Below, piece after piece: positions 1 to 9,851 of a stretch of 64,000 bases of DNA. The position numbers and the translations under genes were made by a program. Origin of the DNA: Mycobacterium barrassiae. Its GTDB lineage: Bacteria; Actinomycetota; Actinomycetes; Mycobacteriales; Mycobacteriaceae. The stretch is from positions 328,148 through 392,147 of the forward strand of contig NZ_JACKUK010000027.1 in NCBI RefSeq assembly GCF_025822765.1, read 5' to 3'. The notes beneath the pieces were generated by a model, which saw nothing but the letters and a program-made list of their open reading frames with translations, did not search any database and was not told where the DNA came from. Position 1 is the stretch's first letter. Every line of letters starts with the position of its first letter.

Positions 1-500
1 TCGACGATCTCCTGGCGACCGCCGTAGCCCACGGCGACGTTGACGTGGAATGCGCTGCCGTTGCCGGAGGTCGACTCGACGGCGTCGCGCAGGCGTCGGG
101 CAGGCTCCTCGCCGATCAGCTCGAGATCGCCGACGGTGCGCACGCTCCACTTGTTGGCTGGGGCGCAGATCTCCTCGACGACGTCGGTGATGATCTCGAT
201 GAGCGACGACAGCTCGTCGGGGTCGCGCTGCAGGTTCTCGGTGGAAAGCAGGTACACCGTGGCCATTTCGACGCCGGCCTCCTGACACCAGCGCAGCATC
301 TCGGCGATCTTGCGGGCGCCCGCCCGATACCCGTAGCTGACGTCGTCGTGACCAGCATCACGGGCCCACCGTCGATTTCCGTCGCAGAGGACCGCGATGT
401 GGCGGGGTAGCTCGGACTTTGACGACGCCAACCCCTGGCGCAACCGCATCTCGTAGAGGCGGTACATCGGTTCCTTGAGTCGCGAAGGAATGATGTCCAC
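1..500 (-). CDS. Short-chain Z-isoprenyl diphosphate synthase (partial, 3' end outside window)
   Basis: Condenses isopentenyl diphosphate with a short allylic diphosphate in cis; the M. tuberculosis counterpart (Rv1086) makes Z,E-farnesyl diphosphate for decaprenyl phosphate synthesis. Reading from 500 downward, the protein begins [20 protein letters not shown] and carries the cis-prenyltransferase signature [14 protein letters not shown], whose Asp binds the Mg-diphosphate. Later come [13 protein letters not shown] and [15 protein letters not shown]. About 166 codons are visible and the frame is still open at base 1. The GTG at 500-498 was chosen because a TAGTCT -10 hexamer ends six bases before it, which suggests leaderless transcription. 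It diverges from the TrhA gene, as in M. tuberculosis. Confidence 0.93.
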   Translation of the reverse strand, partial: MDIIPSRLKEPMYRLYEMRLRQGLASSKSELPRHIAVLCDGNRRWARDAGHDDVSYGYRAGARKIAEMLRWCQEAGVEMATVYLLSTENLQRDPDELSSLIEIITDVVEEICAPANKWSVRTVGDLELIGEEPARRLRDAVESTSGNGSAFHVNVAVGYGGRQEIV

Positions 501-506
501 CGAATC

Positions 507-512
507 AGACTA
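507..512 (-). promoter_or_regulatory. -10 element TAGTCT, leaderless start of prenyl synthase
   Basis: TAGTCT read on the minus strand matches the mycobacterial SigA -10 form TANNNT. It ends six bases before the GTG at 500, so transcription would begin at or next to the start codon. No Shine-Dalgarno sequence is present. Inferred from spacing only. Confidence 0.45.
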
Positions 513-553
513 CTGTGGCCTTGAAAACTCCAATGGCATTAGTCGAGGTGATC

Positions 554-1288
554 GTGGCTCAGGTCGATGCCGACGAGGCTCAGCAACCACCGGTGCGCGT
601 CTACGCAGAGGATTTCGCCGAAGCGGTCGTAGACGGCGTCACCAATTTCATCGGAAAGCCGCGGTTACGCGGCTGGATTCACGTCTATTCGGCGATCGTC
701 GCCTTCATCGCGGGTGCGGCGTTGGTGTCGGTGTCCTGGTCGGTGGTGTCCACCCGCGCGGGCATCGCGACCCTGGTCTACACGCTGACGATCGTCGCGA
801 TGTTCGCCGTCAGCGGCGCGTACCACCGCATCAACTGGCGCTCGGCGACCGCCCGCAAATGGATGAAGCGCCTCGATCACTCGATGATCTTCATCTTCAT
901 CGCGGGCAGCTACACACCGTTCGCCGTGCTGGCCCTGCCGAGCACCGACGGGATGGTTCTGCTCAGCATCGTCTGGGCAGGCGCGCTCGCCGGCGTGCTG
1001 CTCAAGATGTTCTGGCCGTCGGCGCCGCGCTGGGTCGGGGTGCCGCTGTACCTGCTGTTGGGCTGGGTGGCGGCGTGGTTCGTCGGGCCGATCATGCACG
1101 GCGCGGGCGTCGCGGCACTGGTGCTGCTGATCGTCGGCGGCGCGCTCTACAGCATCGGCGGCGTGCTCTACGGCCTCAAGTGGCCCAACCCGTGGCCGAC
1201 GACGTTCGGCCATCACGAGTTCTTCCACGCGTGCACGGCGGTCGCCGCGATCTGTCACTACATCGCGATGTGGTTCGCCGTCTTCTAA
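554..1288 (+). CDS. trhA: Hemolysin III / TrhA family membrane protein
   Basis: Seven-helix integral membrane protein of the hemolysin III family, distantly related to adiponectin/PAQR receptors; the biochemical role in mycobacteria is not settled. After [10 protein letters not shown] the sequence is a run of hydrophobic helices. Family residues include [26 protein letters not shown] and, near the C-terminus, [21 protein letters not shown], whose His residues are the likely metal ligands. I chose the GTG at 554 because GAGG lies 5 bases upstream; it gives 244 aa, close to the roughly 242 aa of Rv1085c as I recall it. A longer form could start at the GTG at 515. A TACTGT -10 lies at 511-516. 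Confidence 0.9.
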   Translation: MAQVDADEAQQPPVRVYAEDFAEAVVDGVTNFIGKPRLRGWIHVYSAIVAFIAGAALVSVSWSVVSTRAGIATLVYTLTIVAMFAVSGAYHRINWRSATARKWMKRLDHSMIFIFIAGSYTPFAVLALPSTDGMVLLSIVWAGALAGVLLKMFWPSAPRWVGVPLYLLLGWVAAWFVGPIMHGAGVAALVLLIVGGALYSIGGVLYGLKWPNPWPTTFGHHEFFHACTAVAAICHYIAMWFAVF

Positions 1289-1290
1289 TG

Positions 1291-1343
1291 GCGATTTCGG
1301 CGTGTTCAGTCACGCTGAGCGGTACCCAGCACGCCGAAATCGC
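1291..1343. repeat. Intergenic inverted repeat, copy 1 (GCGATTTCGGCGTG arms)
   Basis: Arms GCGATTTCGGCGTG (1291-1304) and CACGCCGAAATCGC (1330-1343) are perfect complements with a 25-base loop. It sits between two convergent genes directly after the TrhA stop, and its last base begins the stop codon of the minus-strand gene. A near-identical unit lies at 30456-30508. It may act as a two-way transcription terminator. Confidence 0.85.
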
Positions 1344-1714
1344 TAGAGCTGAGTGATGTTCTCCGGCGTCCAGTAGGCCTTCATGGTCGCGATCTTGCCG
1401 TCCTCGTTGAACGTCATGACGCTGATGATGTCGATGCGCATCTTGTTCTCGCCGAGATCGATGGTCAGCGCCCAGTAGAACGCGACCTCGTTACCGAGGG
1501 CGCGCAGCGTGACCACGTCGGCCGAGGCGCCGTTGGTCGGCAGGCTGTCGTAGAAGCCCCGGATCGCCTGGCGCCCGATGTGGACCTCTCCCCCGACGGG
1601 ATCCTCGACGGTGCCGTCGTCGGCGTACAACTCGGCGATGTCGTCGGCCCGGCCCTGCGAGGCCAGCTCCAGGTAGCGGTTGACGGTCTTGGCGTTGTCT
1701 TCGGGCGTGGCCAT
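1343..1714 (-). CDS. Steroid delta-isomerase-like / SnoaL-fold protein
   Basis: NTF2/SnoaL-fold protein of 123 aa closest to bacterial ketosteroid isomerase (KSI), which moves the double bond of 3-oxo-delta5-steroids. The match is clearest at DDIAELYADDGTVEDPVG and GRQAIRGFYDSL. With the ATG at 1714 (MATPEDNAKT), Tyr falls at residue 14 and Asp at 38, the same numbers as the catalytic Tyr14 and Asp38 of KSI. The region aligned with KSI Asp99 reads IISVMTF, with Ser near residue 98 where the second acid should be, so activity on steroids is uncertain. It lies 10 bases downstream of the DUF255 gene in the same direction, probably in one operon. I do not recall a counterpart at this spot in M. 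tuberculosis. Confidence 0.8.
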   Translation of the reverse strand: MATPEDNAKTVNRYLELASQGRADDIAELYADDGTVEDPVGGEVHIGRQAIRGFYDSLPTNGASADVVTLRALGNEVAFYWALTIDLGENKMRIDIISVMTFNEDGKIATMKAYWTPENITQL

Positions 1715-1724
1715 GCGCCGAAGG

Positions 1725-3720
<1,996 letters not shown>

Positions 3721-3737
<17 letters not shown>

Positions 3738-3951
3738 TCTTGTTCTCGTCGTCGTCGGCCTTGCCGTCGGGCTCGTCGAACGATTTCGGAAGCTTTCGTA
3801 GGTGCCGGTTCATCGACCAGACCAGCAGAAAGGTGCCGACCAACAGCAGCACGATGATCAGCAGGCCGAACGGGCTGGCCTTGCCGAATTCCGGGCCGGT
3901 CTCACGGTCCTGTGCCAACAGGTCGACGACTGTCAGTGCGAGGTCGGTCAT
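3721..3951 (-). CDS. Small single-pass membrane protein (Rv1083-like)
   Basis: 76-aa protein starting [20 protein letters not shown]. One strong transmembrane helix ([18 protein letters not shown], about residues 28-45) is followed by a charged cytosolic tail, [21 protein letters not shown]-like and very acidic. The ATG at 3951 overlaps the mca stop codon by four bases (ATGA), and its own stop overlaps the start of the DUF255 gene. The position between mca and DUF255 is that of Rv1083. Function is unknown; membrane anchoring of a neighbour is a guess. Confidence 0.85.
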
Positions 3952-4865
3952 TCGTCCACCTCGATCCCTGCGAATAGGTCGGTCTCGGGTAGGAACACCG
4001 GTACACGGGAGCGCGCCAATTCGAATTCCTCTGTCGGCCAAAGCCGTTGCTGCCATTCGATGGGTGCCCGGAAGAAGTCACCGTTGGGGTCGATCTGGGT
4101 GGCGTGGGCGCGCAGCGCGTCGTCCCGCTGGGCGAAATACTTCGAGCATTCGACGCGGGTGGTCACTCGCTTCTCGAAGATGTCATGGTCGGCTTCCCAG
4201 TGTTTGAGCCACTTCTCGAACGGACCAACCTCGCCGATTTTGGCGAACTCGTCCTGGAGCAGCTGCATGCGCTTACGCAGGAAGCCGTGGTTGTAGTAGA
4301 GCTTCAGCACGTTCCACGGTTCGCCCGCATCGGGGAAGAGTCGGTAGTCACCGGCCGCCTCGTACGCCGCGACCGACACCTGGTGGCATCGGATGTGGTC
4401 GGGATGCGGGTAGCCGCCGTTCTCGTCGTAGGTGGTCATCACGTGGGGCCGGAACTTGCGGATGACACGCACCAGCTCCTCGACGGGCTCCTCGATGGGC
4501 ACCACGGCGAAGCAACCGTCGGGCAGCGGCGGGGGCGGATCGCCCTCAGGCAGGCCGGAGTCGACGAAGCCGAGCCAGTGGTGCTCGACGCCGAGGATCT
4601 CGGCGGCCTTCGCCATCTCGTCGCGGCGGATCTCGGTCATCCGGCCGTGTACGTCGGGCAGGTCCATGGCCGGGTTGAGGATGTCGCCGCGCTCACCCCC
4701 GGTGAGGGTGACCACCATGACGCGCACGCCCTCGTCCGCGTAGCGTGCCGTGGTCGCCGCACCCTTGCTGGACTCGTCGTCCGGGTGGGCGTGCACCGCC
4801 ATCAGCCGCAGTTCACTCAACCTCTTCTGCCTCATCTGTGTCTCGACCATGCCTTGAGTCGACAT
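3948..4865 (-). CDS. mca: Mycothiol S-conjugate amidase
   Basis: Zinc hydrolase that cleaves mycothiol S-conjugates to a mercapturic acid and GlcN-Ins, detoxifying electrophiles and antibiotics. It belongs to the LmbE/PIG-L family with MshB. The zinc motif AVHAHPDDE (His27, Asp30 in this reading) and the later [13 protein letters not shown], which supplies the third ligand and catalytic residues, are intact, as is [22 protein letters not shown]. The ATG at 4865 gives 305 aa, but the M. tuberculosis protein begins at the [11 protein letters not shown] segment, so a TTG at 4820 or the ATG at 4835 may be the real start. It is the first gene of a minus-strand operon with the small membrane protein and DUF255 genes. 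Confidence 0.95.
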   Translation of the reverse strand: MSTQGMVETQMRQKRLSELRLMAVHAHPDDESSKGAATTARYADEGVRVMVVTLTGGERGDILNPAMDLPDVHGRMTEIRRDEMAKAAEILGVEHHWLGFVDSGLPEGDPPPPLPDGCFAVVPIEEPVEELVRVIRKFRPHVMTTYDENGGYPHPDHIRCHQVSVAAYEAAGDYRLFPDAGEPWNVLKLYYNHGFLRKRMQLLQDEFAKIGEVGPFEKWLKHWEADHDIFEKRVTTRVECSKYFAQRDDALRAHATQIDPNGDFFRAPIEWQQRLWPTEEFELARSRVPVFLPETDLFAGIEVDE

Positions 4866-4945
4866 TCTCGAGAGATTTCAACCGTTACGAGTAGCCCTAT
4901 AGTTCCAGTCCGGTAGATCCTTTCGAACGACGGGCATGAAAGTAG

Positions 4946-5365
4946 ATGATCGAGCGTCCCACCGCCCGCTACGGGCGCCAGCGGCTGACGCGCCGCCAGC
5001 GCCGCCTGATCGCCGGCGCGCTGACCGTGCTGGTCCTGGTGGCGGGGGTGACGGTCGCGATCGTCGCCTTCGGGCGATTCGGTAGTCCGGTCGAGGGCGA
5101 ACTGAGCAGCTACCGCCTCCTCGACGACGAGACCGTCGAGGTGACGGTCAGCGTCACCAGGGAGAACCCGGCTGAGCCGGTGGTCTGCATCGTACGGGCC
5201 CGCTCGATCGACGGCGGCGAAACCGGTCGTCGCGAAGTGCTGGTGTCGCCGTCCACCCAGAGCACCGTGCAGGTGACGACGGTGGTGAAATCCAACCGGC
5301 CGCCGGTGGTGGGCGATGTGTACGGATGCGGTACCGACGTGCCCCCCTATCTCGTCGCTCCCTAG
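4946..5365 (+). CDS. DUF4307 membrane-anchored protein (Rv1081c-like)
   Basis: 139-aa protein with a basic N-terminus (RYGRQRLTRRQRRLIAG), one transmembrane helix at about residues 24-45 (ALTVLVLVAGVTVAIVAFG), and an extracytoplasmic beta-rich domain ending in GDVYGCGTDVPPYLVAP. This is the layout of DUF4307 proteins found next to mca and greA in actinobacteria. Function is unknown. A TATAGT -10 hexamer at 4898-4903 would start transcription about 36 bases before the ATG. It diverges from mca. Confidence 0.85.
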   Translation: MIERPTARYGRQRLTRRQRRLIAGALTVLVLVAGVTVAIVAFGRFGSPVEGELSSYRLLDDETVEVTVSVTRENPAEPVVCIVRARSIDGGETGRREVLVSPSTQSTVQVTTVVKSNRPPVVGDVYGCGTDVPPYLVAP

Positions 5366-5454
5366 GAGCTCAGCACCCCTTTAAAGCGCATCGCGAGCCA
5401 AATACAACAAACGCCGAACTGCGAATATGTGAAAAACGGTTGTCCTGCCGGTGC

Positions 5455-5493
5455 TAGACTCGTCGGATACACGGTTCCGCTGGGACCGTGTAT
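5455..5493 (+). promoter_or_regulatory. greA promoter -10 and leader hairpin
   Basis: TAGACT at 5455-5460 fits the TANNNT -10. The expected start, about 5467, falls at the left arm of a perfect 9-bp stem, ATACACGGT (5467-5475) with ACCGTGTAT (5485-5493). The greA mRNA would then begin with a hairpin and have a leader of about 150 bases. Both the start point and any role of the hairpin are inferred. Confidence 0.4.
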
Positions 5494-5617
5494 TGCTGCA
5501 TTTAGTGCGCTGGTTAGGCGTTGACGATCGCGGCAATACACGAAGGGCTCCCGGCGCCGAAACATGAGACTTCTTACGCGAAAAAGCGCGAGAGCAACGA
5601 CGAAGGAGCGCGACATC

Positions 5618-6112
5618 ATGACCGACACGCAGGTCACGTGGCTGACTGAGGAAGCACACGACCGGCTGAAGGCAGAGCTCGACCAGCTGATCGCCAACCG
5701 ACCCGTCATCGCCGCCGAGATCAACGATCGCCGCGAAGAGGGCGACCTGCGCGAGAACGGCGGCTACCACGCCGCCCGTGAACAGCAGGGTCAAGAGGAA
5801 GCCCGCATCCGTCAGCTGCAGGAGCTGCTGAACAACGCCAAGGTCGGCGAGGCGCCCAAGCAATCCGGCGTGGCGCTGCCCGGCTCGGTGGTGAAGGTGC
5901 AGTACGGCGACGACAAGAACGACACCGAGACCTTCCTGATCGCCACCCGCCAGGAGGGCATCACCGACGGCAAGCTCGAGGTGTACTCGCCGAAGTCGCC
6001 GCTGGGCGAAGCGCTGATCGACGCGAAGGTCGGCGAAGTCCGGACCTACACCATTCCCAACGGCAACACCGTCAAGGTGACGCTCCTCAGCGCTGAGCCG
6101 TACCACTCCTGA
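5618..6112 (+). CDS. greA: Transcription elongation factor GreA
   Basis: Binds the RNA polymerase secondary channel and stimulates cleavage of backtracked RNA. The 164-aa protein starts [21 protein letters not shown]. The N-terminal coiled coil carries the tip acidic pair in [20 protein letters not shown], and the C-terminal FKBP-like domain ends [13 protein letters not shown]. The ATG at 5618 has a good RBS, GAAGGAG at 5602-5608, so the frame upstream to 5564 is not needed. The protein is nearly identical in sequence pattern to mycobacterial GreA. Confidence 0.97.
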   Translation: MTDTQVTWLTEEAHDRLKAELDQLIANRPVIAAEINDRREEGDLRENGGYHAAREQQGQEEARIRQLQELLNNAKVGEAPKQSGVALPGSVVKVQYGDDKNDTETFLIATRQEGITDGKLEVYSPKSPLGEALIDAKVGEVRTYTIPNGNTVKVTLLSAEPYHS

Positions 6113-6137
6113 GGCGGGGCCCTCGGGGCCTTCGCAC

Positions 6138-6143
6138 TACAGT
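6138..6143 (+). promoter_or_regulatory. -10 element TACAGT, leaderless start of GPP34 gene
   Basis: TACAGT (TANNNT type) ends seven bases before the ATG at 6151 and no Shine-Dalgarno sequence is present, so a leaderless mRNA is likely. Confidence 0.45.
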
Positions 6144-6150
6144 CCGCACT

Positions 6151-6813
6151 ATGGCGAAGATCGCCGAGGACCTTCTTCTGCTGCTGCTCGACAATGCGTC
6201 GGCCCAGCCGGCGTTGGAACGTCAGCGGCGCGAGCGGGTGTTGGCGGCCGCGGTGCTGCTCGACCTGGCCCACGCGTGCCGAATCCGCCCCGCGATGGCC
6301 GAGGACGCGGTCGAACCCGGTCGGCTGATCGCCCTTGCGGTGCCCGGCGCGGTGGATCCTGTTGCCCAGCCGGCGTTTGCGTTACTCGAGCGGCGGCCGC
6401 TGCGCCCGGCGGTCGCCCTCAAGAAGCTGGCCAAGCACACCGAGGATGACGTCACGCACCATCTCGAGCGGATCGGCGAAATCCGGCGTATTCGGTTGCA
6501 GTCCACACGATTCACGCATCCGTACGCGTGGCCGCTGACGAACCGCGACCGGGTCGGGCAATCCCGCTCGGCACTGCTGGCCGCGCTGTTCGACCGGCGG
6601 CCGCCGACACCGTCCACCGCGGCGATCATCACGCTGCTGCACGCCGTCGACGGGTTGGGCGCGCTGTTGTCCCTCAACGACCGGGGCTGGCGGTCGGTAC
6701 ACGCCCGGGCAGGCGAAATCGCCAGCGGCAGTTGGGTTGACGAGTATTCGACGGCGCTGCCTGAAGTGAATCTGGCGGTCACCGCGTCAGCGCTGCGGCA
6801 GGCGTTACGCTAG
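6151..6813 (+). CDS. GPP34 (GOLPH3/Vps74-like) family protein
   Basis: 220-aa protein beginning MAKIAEDLLLLLLDNASAQP, the typical start of the GPP34 domain that in eukaryotes (GOLPH3, Vps74) binds phosphatidylinositol 4-phosphate and Golgi glycosyltransferases. Bacterial members are common in actinobacteria and their role is unknown. Further matches are LAAAVLLDLAHACRIR, the arginine-rich RIGEIRRIRL, and the C-terminal helical segment ending in the alternation AVTASALRQALR. It lies between greA and metB, where M. tuberculosis has no such gene to my recollection. Its 3' end overlaps the convergent metB by nine bases. Confidence 0.8.
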   Translation: MAKIAEDLLLLLLDNASAQPALERQRRERVLAAAVLLDLAHACRIRPAMAEDAVEPGRLIALAVPGAVDPVAQPAFALLERRPLRPAVALKKLAKHTEDDVTHHLERIGEIRRIRLQSTRFTHPYAWPLTNRDRVGQSRSALLAALFDRRPPTPSTAAIITLLHAVDGLGALLSLNDRGWRSVHARAGEIASGSWVDEYSTALPEVNLAVTASALRQALR

Positions 6814-7971
6814 CGCCTGCTCCAGGTCGGCGAGCAGGTCCGCCGAATCCTCGATACCCACCGAAAGGCGGACGAGGTCGTCGGGAACCTCCAGCTGGGA
6901 ACCAGCCGTCGACGCATGCGTCATCGCGCCCGGGTGCTCGATCAGCGACTCCACCCCGCCCAGCGACTCGGCGAGGATGAAGATCTCGGTCCTCGCGCAC
7001 AACTTGCGGGCCGCGTCGACACCGCCGCGCATCCGCACCGAGACCATGCCGCCGAACCCGCTCATCTGCTTGGCGGCGACGGCGTGGCCGGGGTGATTCG
7101 GCAGTCCCGGATACAACACGGTCTCGATCGCCGGGTGATTGGCGAGGAATTCGGCGACCAGGGTGGCGTTTTCGGAATGCTGGCGCATCCGCAGAACCAG
7201 GGTCTTGAGCCCGCGCATCGTGAGGTACGCGTCGAACGGTCCCGGGACCCCACCTGCACCGTTCTGCAGGAAGGCGAACGCGGTATCGAGTTCTTCGTCG
7301 CTGGTCAGCAGTGCACCGCCGACGACGTCGGAATGGCCCCCGATGTACTTGGTCGTCGAGTGCAGCACGATGTCCGCGCCGAGTGTCAGGGGCCGTTGCA
7401 GTGCAGGCGAGGCAAACGTGTTGTCCACCAACACCTTTGCTCTTGGCCCCTCGGGCGCCGCCGCGATCTCGGCGATTCCGGCGATGTCGGCGATGGACAG
7501 CAGCGGGTTGGTCGGCGTCTCCACCCAGATCAACCGGGTCTGCGGCGTGACCGCGGCCCGGACCGCGTCGAGGTCGGCCAGCGACACCGCGGTGTAGTTG
7601 ATGCCCCACAGCGTGAACACCTTGTCGATGAGACGAAACGTCCCCCCGTAGGCGTCGTCGGGGATCACGACGTGATCGCCGGGCCGCAGCACGGCGCGCA
7701 GCGCACAGTCGGTGGCGGCCATGCCCGAGGAGAACGCCCGCCCGTACGCAGCAGCCTCGACGGCGGCCAGCGACGCCTCCAACGCGGCGCGGGTCGGATT
7801 GCCGGTGCGGGCGTACTCGAATCCACCGCGCAGCCCGCCGACACCGTCCTGGGCGAAGGTCGAACTGGCGTAGATGGGTGCGTTAACGGCGCCGGTCGCC
7901 GGATCGGGGCGAAAACCTGCGTGAATGGCCTTGGTGGCGAGCCCTTGCCACTGGTGCTGATCAGTCATCAC
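6805..7971 (-). CDS. metB: Cystathionine gamma-synthase
   Basis: PLP enzyme joining O-succinyl- (or O-acetyl-) homoserine and cysteine to cystathionine in methionine synthesis; reverse transsulfuration activity is also possible. It has the full Cys/Met-metabolism fold: FEYARTGNPTR, AFSSGMAATD, GDHVVIPDDAYGGT, VETPTNPLL, and the PLP lysine at about residue 208 in HSTTKYIGGHSDVVGG. The end reads THASTAGSQLEVPDDLVRLS. At 388 aa it has the usual length. The GTG at 7971 and the ATG at 7968 are both possible starts; a TACCCT -10 lies five to eight bases upstream. With cbs nearby it makes this a sulfur amino-acid region. Confidence 0.95.
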   Translation of the reverse strand: MMTDQHQWQGLATKAIHAGFRPDPATGAVNAPIYASSTFAQDGVGGLRGGFEYARTGNPTRAALEASLAAVEAAAYGRAFSSGMAATDCALRAVLRPGDHVVIPDDAYGGTFRLIDKVFTLWGINYTAVSLADLDAVRAAVTPQTRLIWVETPTNPLLSIADIAGIAEIAAAPEGPRAKVLVDNTFASPALQRPLTLGADIVLHSTTKYIGGHSDVVGGALLTSDEELDTAFAFLQNGAGGVPGPFDAYLTMRGLKTLVLRMRQHSENATLVAEFLANHPAIETVLYPGLPNHPGHAVAAKQMSGFGGMVSVRMRGGVDAARKLCARTEIFILAESLGGVESLIEHPGAMTHASTAGSQLEVPDDLVRLSVGIEDSADLLADLEQALA

Positions 7972-8017
7972 CGATCAGGGTAGCGACGGGCGCGTAGGGC
8001 TACCGAACTGCACCGAC

Positions 8018-8551
8018 CTACAGCGGCACGCAGACGGTCTTCATCAGCTTGTCGGCGATGGTCTGACGCTTGGCGTCCCACAGTGGGAACAGGAACCCGA
8101 TGTAGCAGATGATGGCGTCCACGCCGTGCGCGATCTGGCGGAGGAACGACTTCGCAACTCCGATCGGCTGCTGCGTCTGCTCGTCGACGACCTTGAACTT
8201 CATCACCTGCTTGCCGATGCTCGAGCCTGTCTTACCTTGTCGCACCACGAAATTCCACAGGGAGAACAGCACGGCGATGAGTATGCACACCGAGAAGATG
8301 ATCCACGCCGTCGTGGACGGCCCGTTGTTCCCGGTTGCGCACACGTCGTACACGCAGACCGTCTCCACCTTCTGGAACGTGGCCAGGACGATGCCGCCGA
8401 TCGCAGCGAGAAGGTAGACCGGGATGCTGTCGATCACGTATGCGACCACCCGGGTGAACCACGGCGTGTAGTTGCTCGCATCCGCGGTGTGCCCTGGCGT
8501 AGGACCCTGGGCGAAGTCGCCCGAAGGCGGCGGTACCTGCTGACTGGTCAC
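8018..8551 (-). CDS. pra: RDD-family membrane protein (Pra/Rv1078-like)
   Basis: 177-aa membrane protein with an RDD domain. After a short Pro/Gly-rich head (MTSQQVPPPSGDFAQGPTPG) comes YTPWFTRVVAYVIDSIPVY, the RDD signature (Arg in helix 1 and a downstream Asp). Further helices are at about 85-108 and 145-165, and the end is FLFPLWDAKRQTIADKLMKT, as in the mycobacterial proline-rich antigen. Compared with M. tuberculosis Pra, the proline-rich head is much shorter here. Its neighbour at 8671-9615 has the long proline-rich head instead. Function is unknown. Confidence 0.85.
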   Translation of the reverse strand: MTSQQVPPPSGDFAQGPTPGHTADASNYTPWFTRVVAYVIDSIPVYLLAAIGGIVLATFQKVETVCVYDVCATGNNGPSTTAWIIFSVCILIAVLFSLWNFVVRQGKTGSSIGKQVMKFKVVDEQTQQPIGVAKSFLRQIAHGVDAIICYIGFLFPLWDAKRQTIADKLMKTVCVPL

Positions 8552-8625
8552 GTTTGCCCCTACTGTCGATACATCGCGACTGCTCGCAGCTTACGGCGGT
8601 GATCGCGACGACGCGACAACTTGCT

Positions 8626-8662
8626 GGGACCCGGCCCGCGCGAACTCGCGCAGGCCGGGCCC
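8626..8662 (-). terminator. GC-rich hairpin after the Pro-rich membrane gene
   Basis: Stem GGGACCCGGCCCGCGCGA (8626-8643) pairs, with a few mismatches, with TCGCGCAGGCCGGGCCC (8646-8662). It begins nine bases after the stop of the minus-strand gene at 8671. There is no T-run, as is usual for mycobacterial hairpins. Confidence 0.5.
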
Positions 8663-8670
8663 TTCAGCGA

Positions 8671-9615
8671 CTACTGCGTCTGCGCCACCGGCGCGATGTG
8701 GCCGTTGGTGAGGTACCGGTACGCGTAGACCAGGAACAGCGCGGACACCGGGATGGCGACGAGCAGGCCGACCAGGCAGACCAGCGCACCGACGACCGCG
8801 ATAACTCCGGCCACCAGCCAGATGAGAAGCACCTGGACGAAGTTGTTCTTGGTGATGTCGATGCTGTGCTTGATCGCATCGACCGGCGACTCGTTGCGAT
8901 CGACGATGATCACCGTGGTGAAGATCGTGAAGATGCCGATGACGAGACCGATGATCGCGCAGAACGACCCGATAGCGGATGCGACGCCGATGATCAGCGT
9001 CGCGATGATCACGCTGACTGTGTTGCGCGGCTTGAAGAACGACCCGATGGTCACCGGTTGACCGTTGGCGATATCCAAAAGACCACTGAGATAAGCGGAT
9101 TGGATCGCCGCCGCCACCACCATCAGGACGAGGTAGCCGAGGAACAGGACGAGGAAGCTCATGAAGCCGAAGCTCGCCTCGTAGCTGACGCTGTAACCGT
9201 AGGACTCGTAGGTGGTTTCCGGTGCGAGCGCGAACGCCAGTCCGTAGGTGGCGCCGGCGATGACGCCGACGATGAGTCCGTACACCAGCGCAGGAACGAT
9301 GAGTGCCGCGGCGTTCTGGGTGAACTTGTTCCAAGCCCAGGAGAACGCCTCGCTGACGTTAAACGATTGCGCGGCAGGGTAACCCGGCCCTGCGGGCGGA
9401 TATCCACCGGCCGGCGGGTAACCCCCTTGCTGCGGCGGCGGGTAGCCGCCAGGGGGCGGATAGCTCCCACCTGGCGGAGGCGGCGGTGGGGGCGGCGGAT
9501 AGTTGCCACCCGGCGGAGGCGGTGGCGGCGGTGGTGGGTAGTTCCCACCGGGCGGGGGCGGGGGCGGGTAGTTGCCACCCGGCGGAGGCGGGGGTGGAGG
9601 CGGTTGATCACTCAT
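8671..9615 (-). CDS. Proline/glycine-rich multi-pass membrane protein
   Basis: 314 aa. Residues 1-85 are a low-complexity head of repeated P(n)GGNYPPP and GGYPPAG units. The rest has about six hydrophobic helices in the layout of DUF975/glycerophosphodiesterase-membrane-domain proteins: AAALIVPALVYGLIVGV, FLVLFLGYLVLMVVAAAI, AIIGLVIGIFTIFTTVIIV, and VLLIWLVAGVIAVVGALV. The hallmark VDRNESPVDAIKHSID lies between helices. It resembles the proline- and glycine-rich transmembrane protein annotated as Rv2560. The cytosolic Pro-rich head may recruit partner proteins, but this is inference. It is the second of three successive genes with such heads. Confidence 0.8.
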   Translation of the reverse strand: MSDQPPPPPPPPGGNYPPPPPPGGNYPPPPPPPPPGGNYPPPPPPPPPGGSYPPPGGYPPPQQGGYPPAGGYPPAGPGYPAAQSFNVSEAFSWAWNKFTQNAAALIVPALVYGLIVGVIAGATYGLAFALAPETTYESYGYSVSYEASFGFMSFLVLFLGYLVLMVVAAAIQSAYLSGLLDIANGQPVTIGSFFKPRNTVSVIIATLIIGVASAIGSFCAIIGLVIGIFTIFTTVIIVDRNESPVDAIKHSIDITKNNFVQVLLIWLVAGVIAVVGALVCLVGLLVAIPVSALFLVYAYRYLTNGHIAPVAQTQ

Positions 9616-9791
9616 GGTGTGTCATTCCTTTCGAGACTGTTCGATGACTTTGGGTTGCACCATCGGCGCAAGGTGACGACGAACCAAATCCCTTGTGCCA
9701 CGGGTCAAATGGCGGCGGGTTGCCGACGGTGTATCAAGTCACCCCCTGCGGTTGTCCACCTGACTTGAACGTCGTGATCGACATGAACGCA

Positions 9792-9826
9792 GCGGAACCG
9801 AGGGCGTTCGCGCCACTCGGTTCCGC
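9792..9826 (-). terminator. Hairpin after the dispanin-like gene
   Basis: Perfect 11-bp stem GCGGAACCGAG (9792-9802) and CTCGGTTCCGC (9816-9826), 25 bases after the stop of the minus-strand gene at 9852. This is the likely terminator of that gene. Confidence 0.55.
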
Positions 9827-9851
9827 GTCAGTCGCATTCGTCTGTAAAGCG

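Noticed and set aside
9370-9610. Repeat-rich GC region as a regulatory or CRISPR-like repeat
   Set aside because: It is simply the DNA encoding the PPPGGNY repeats of the Pro-rich membrane protein.
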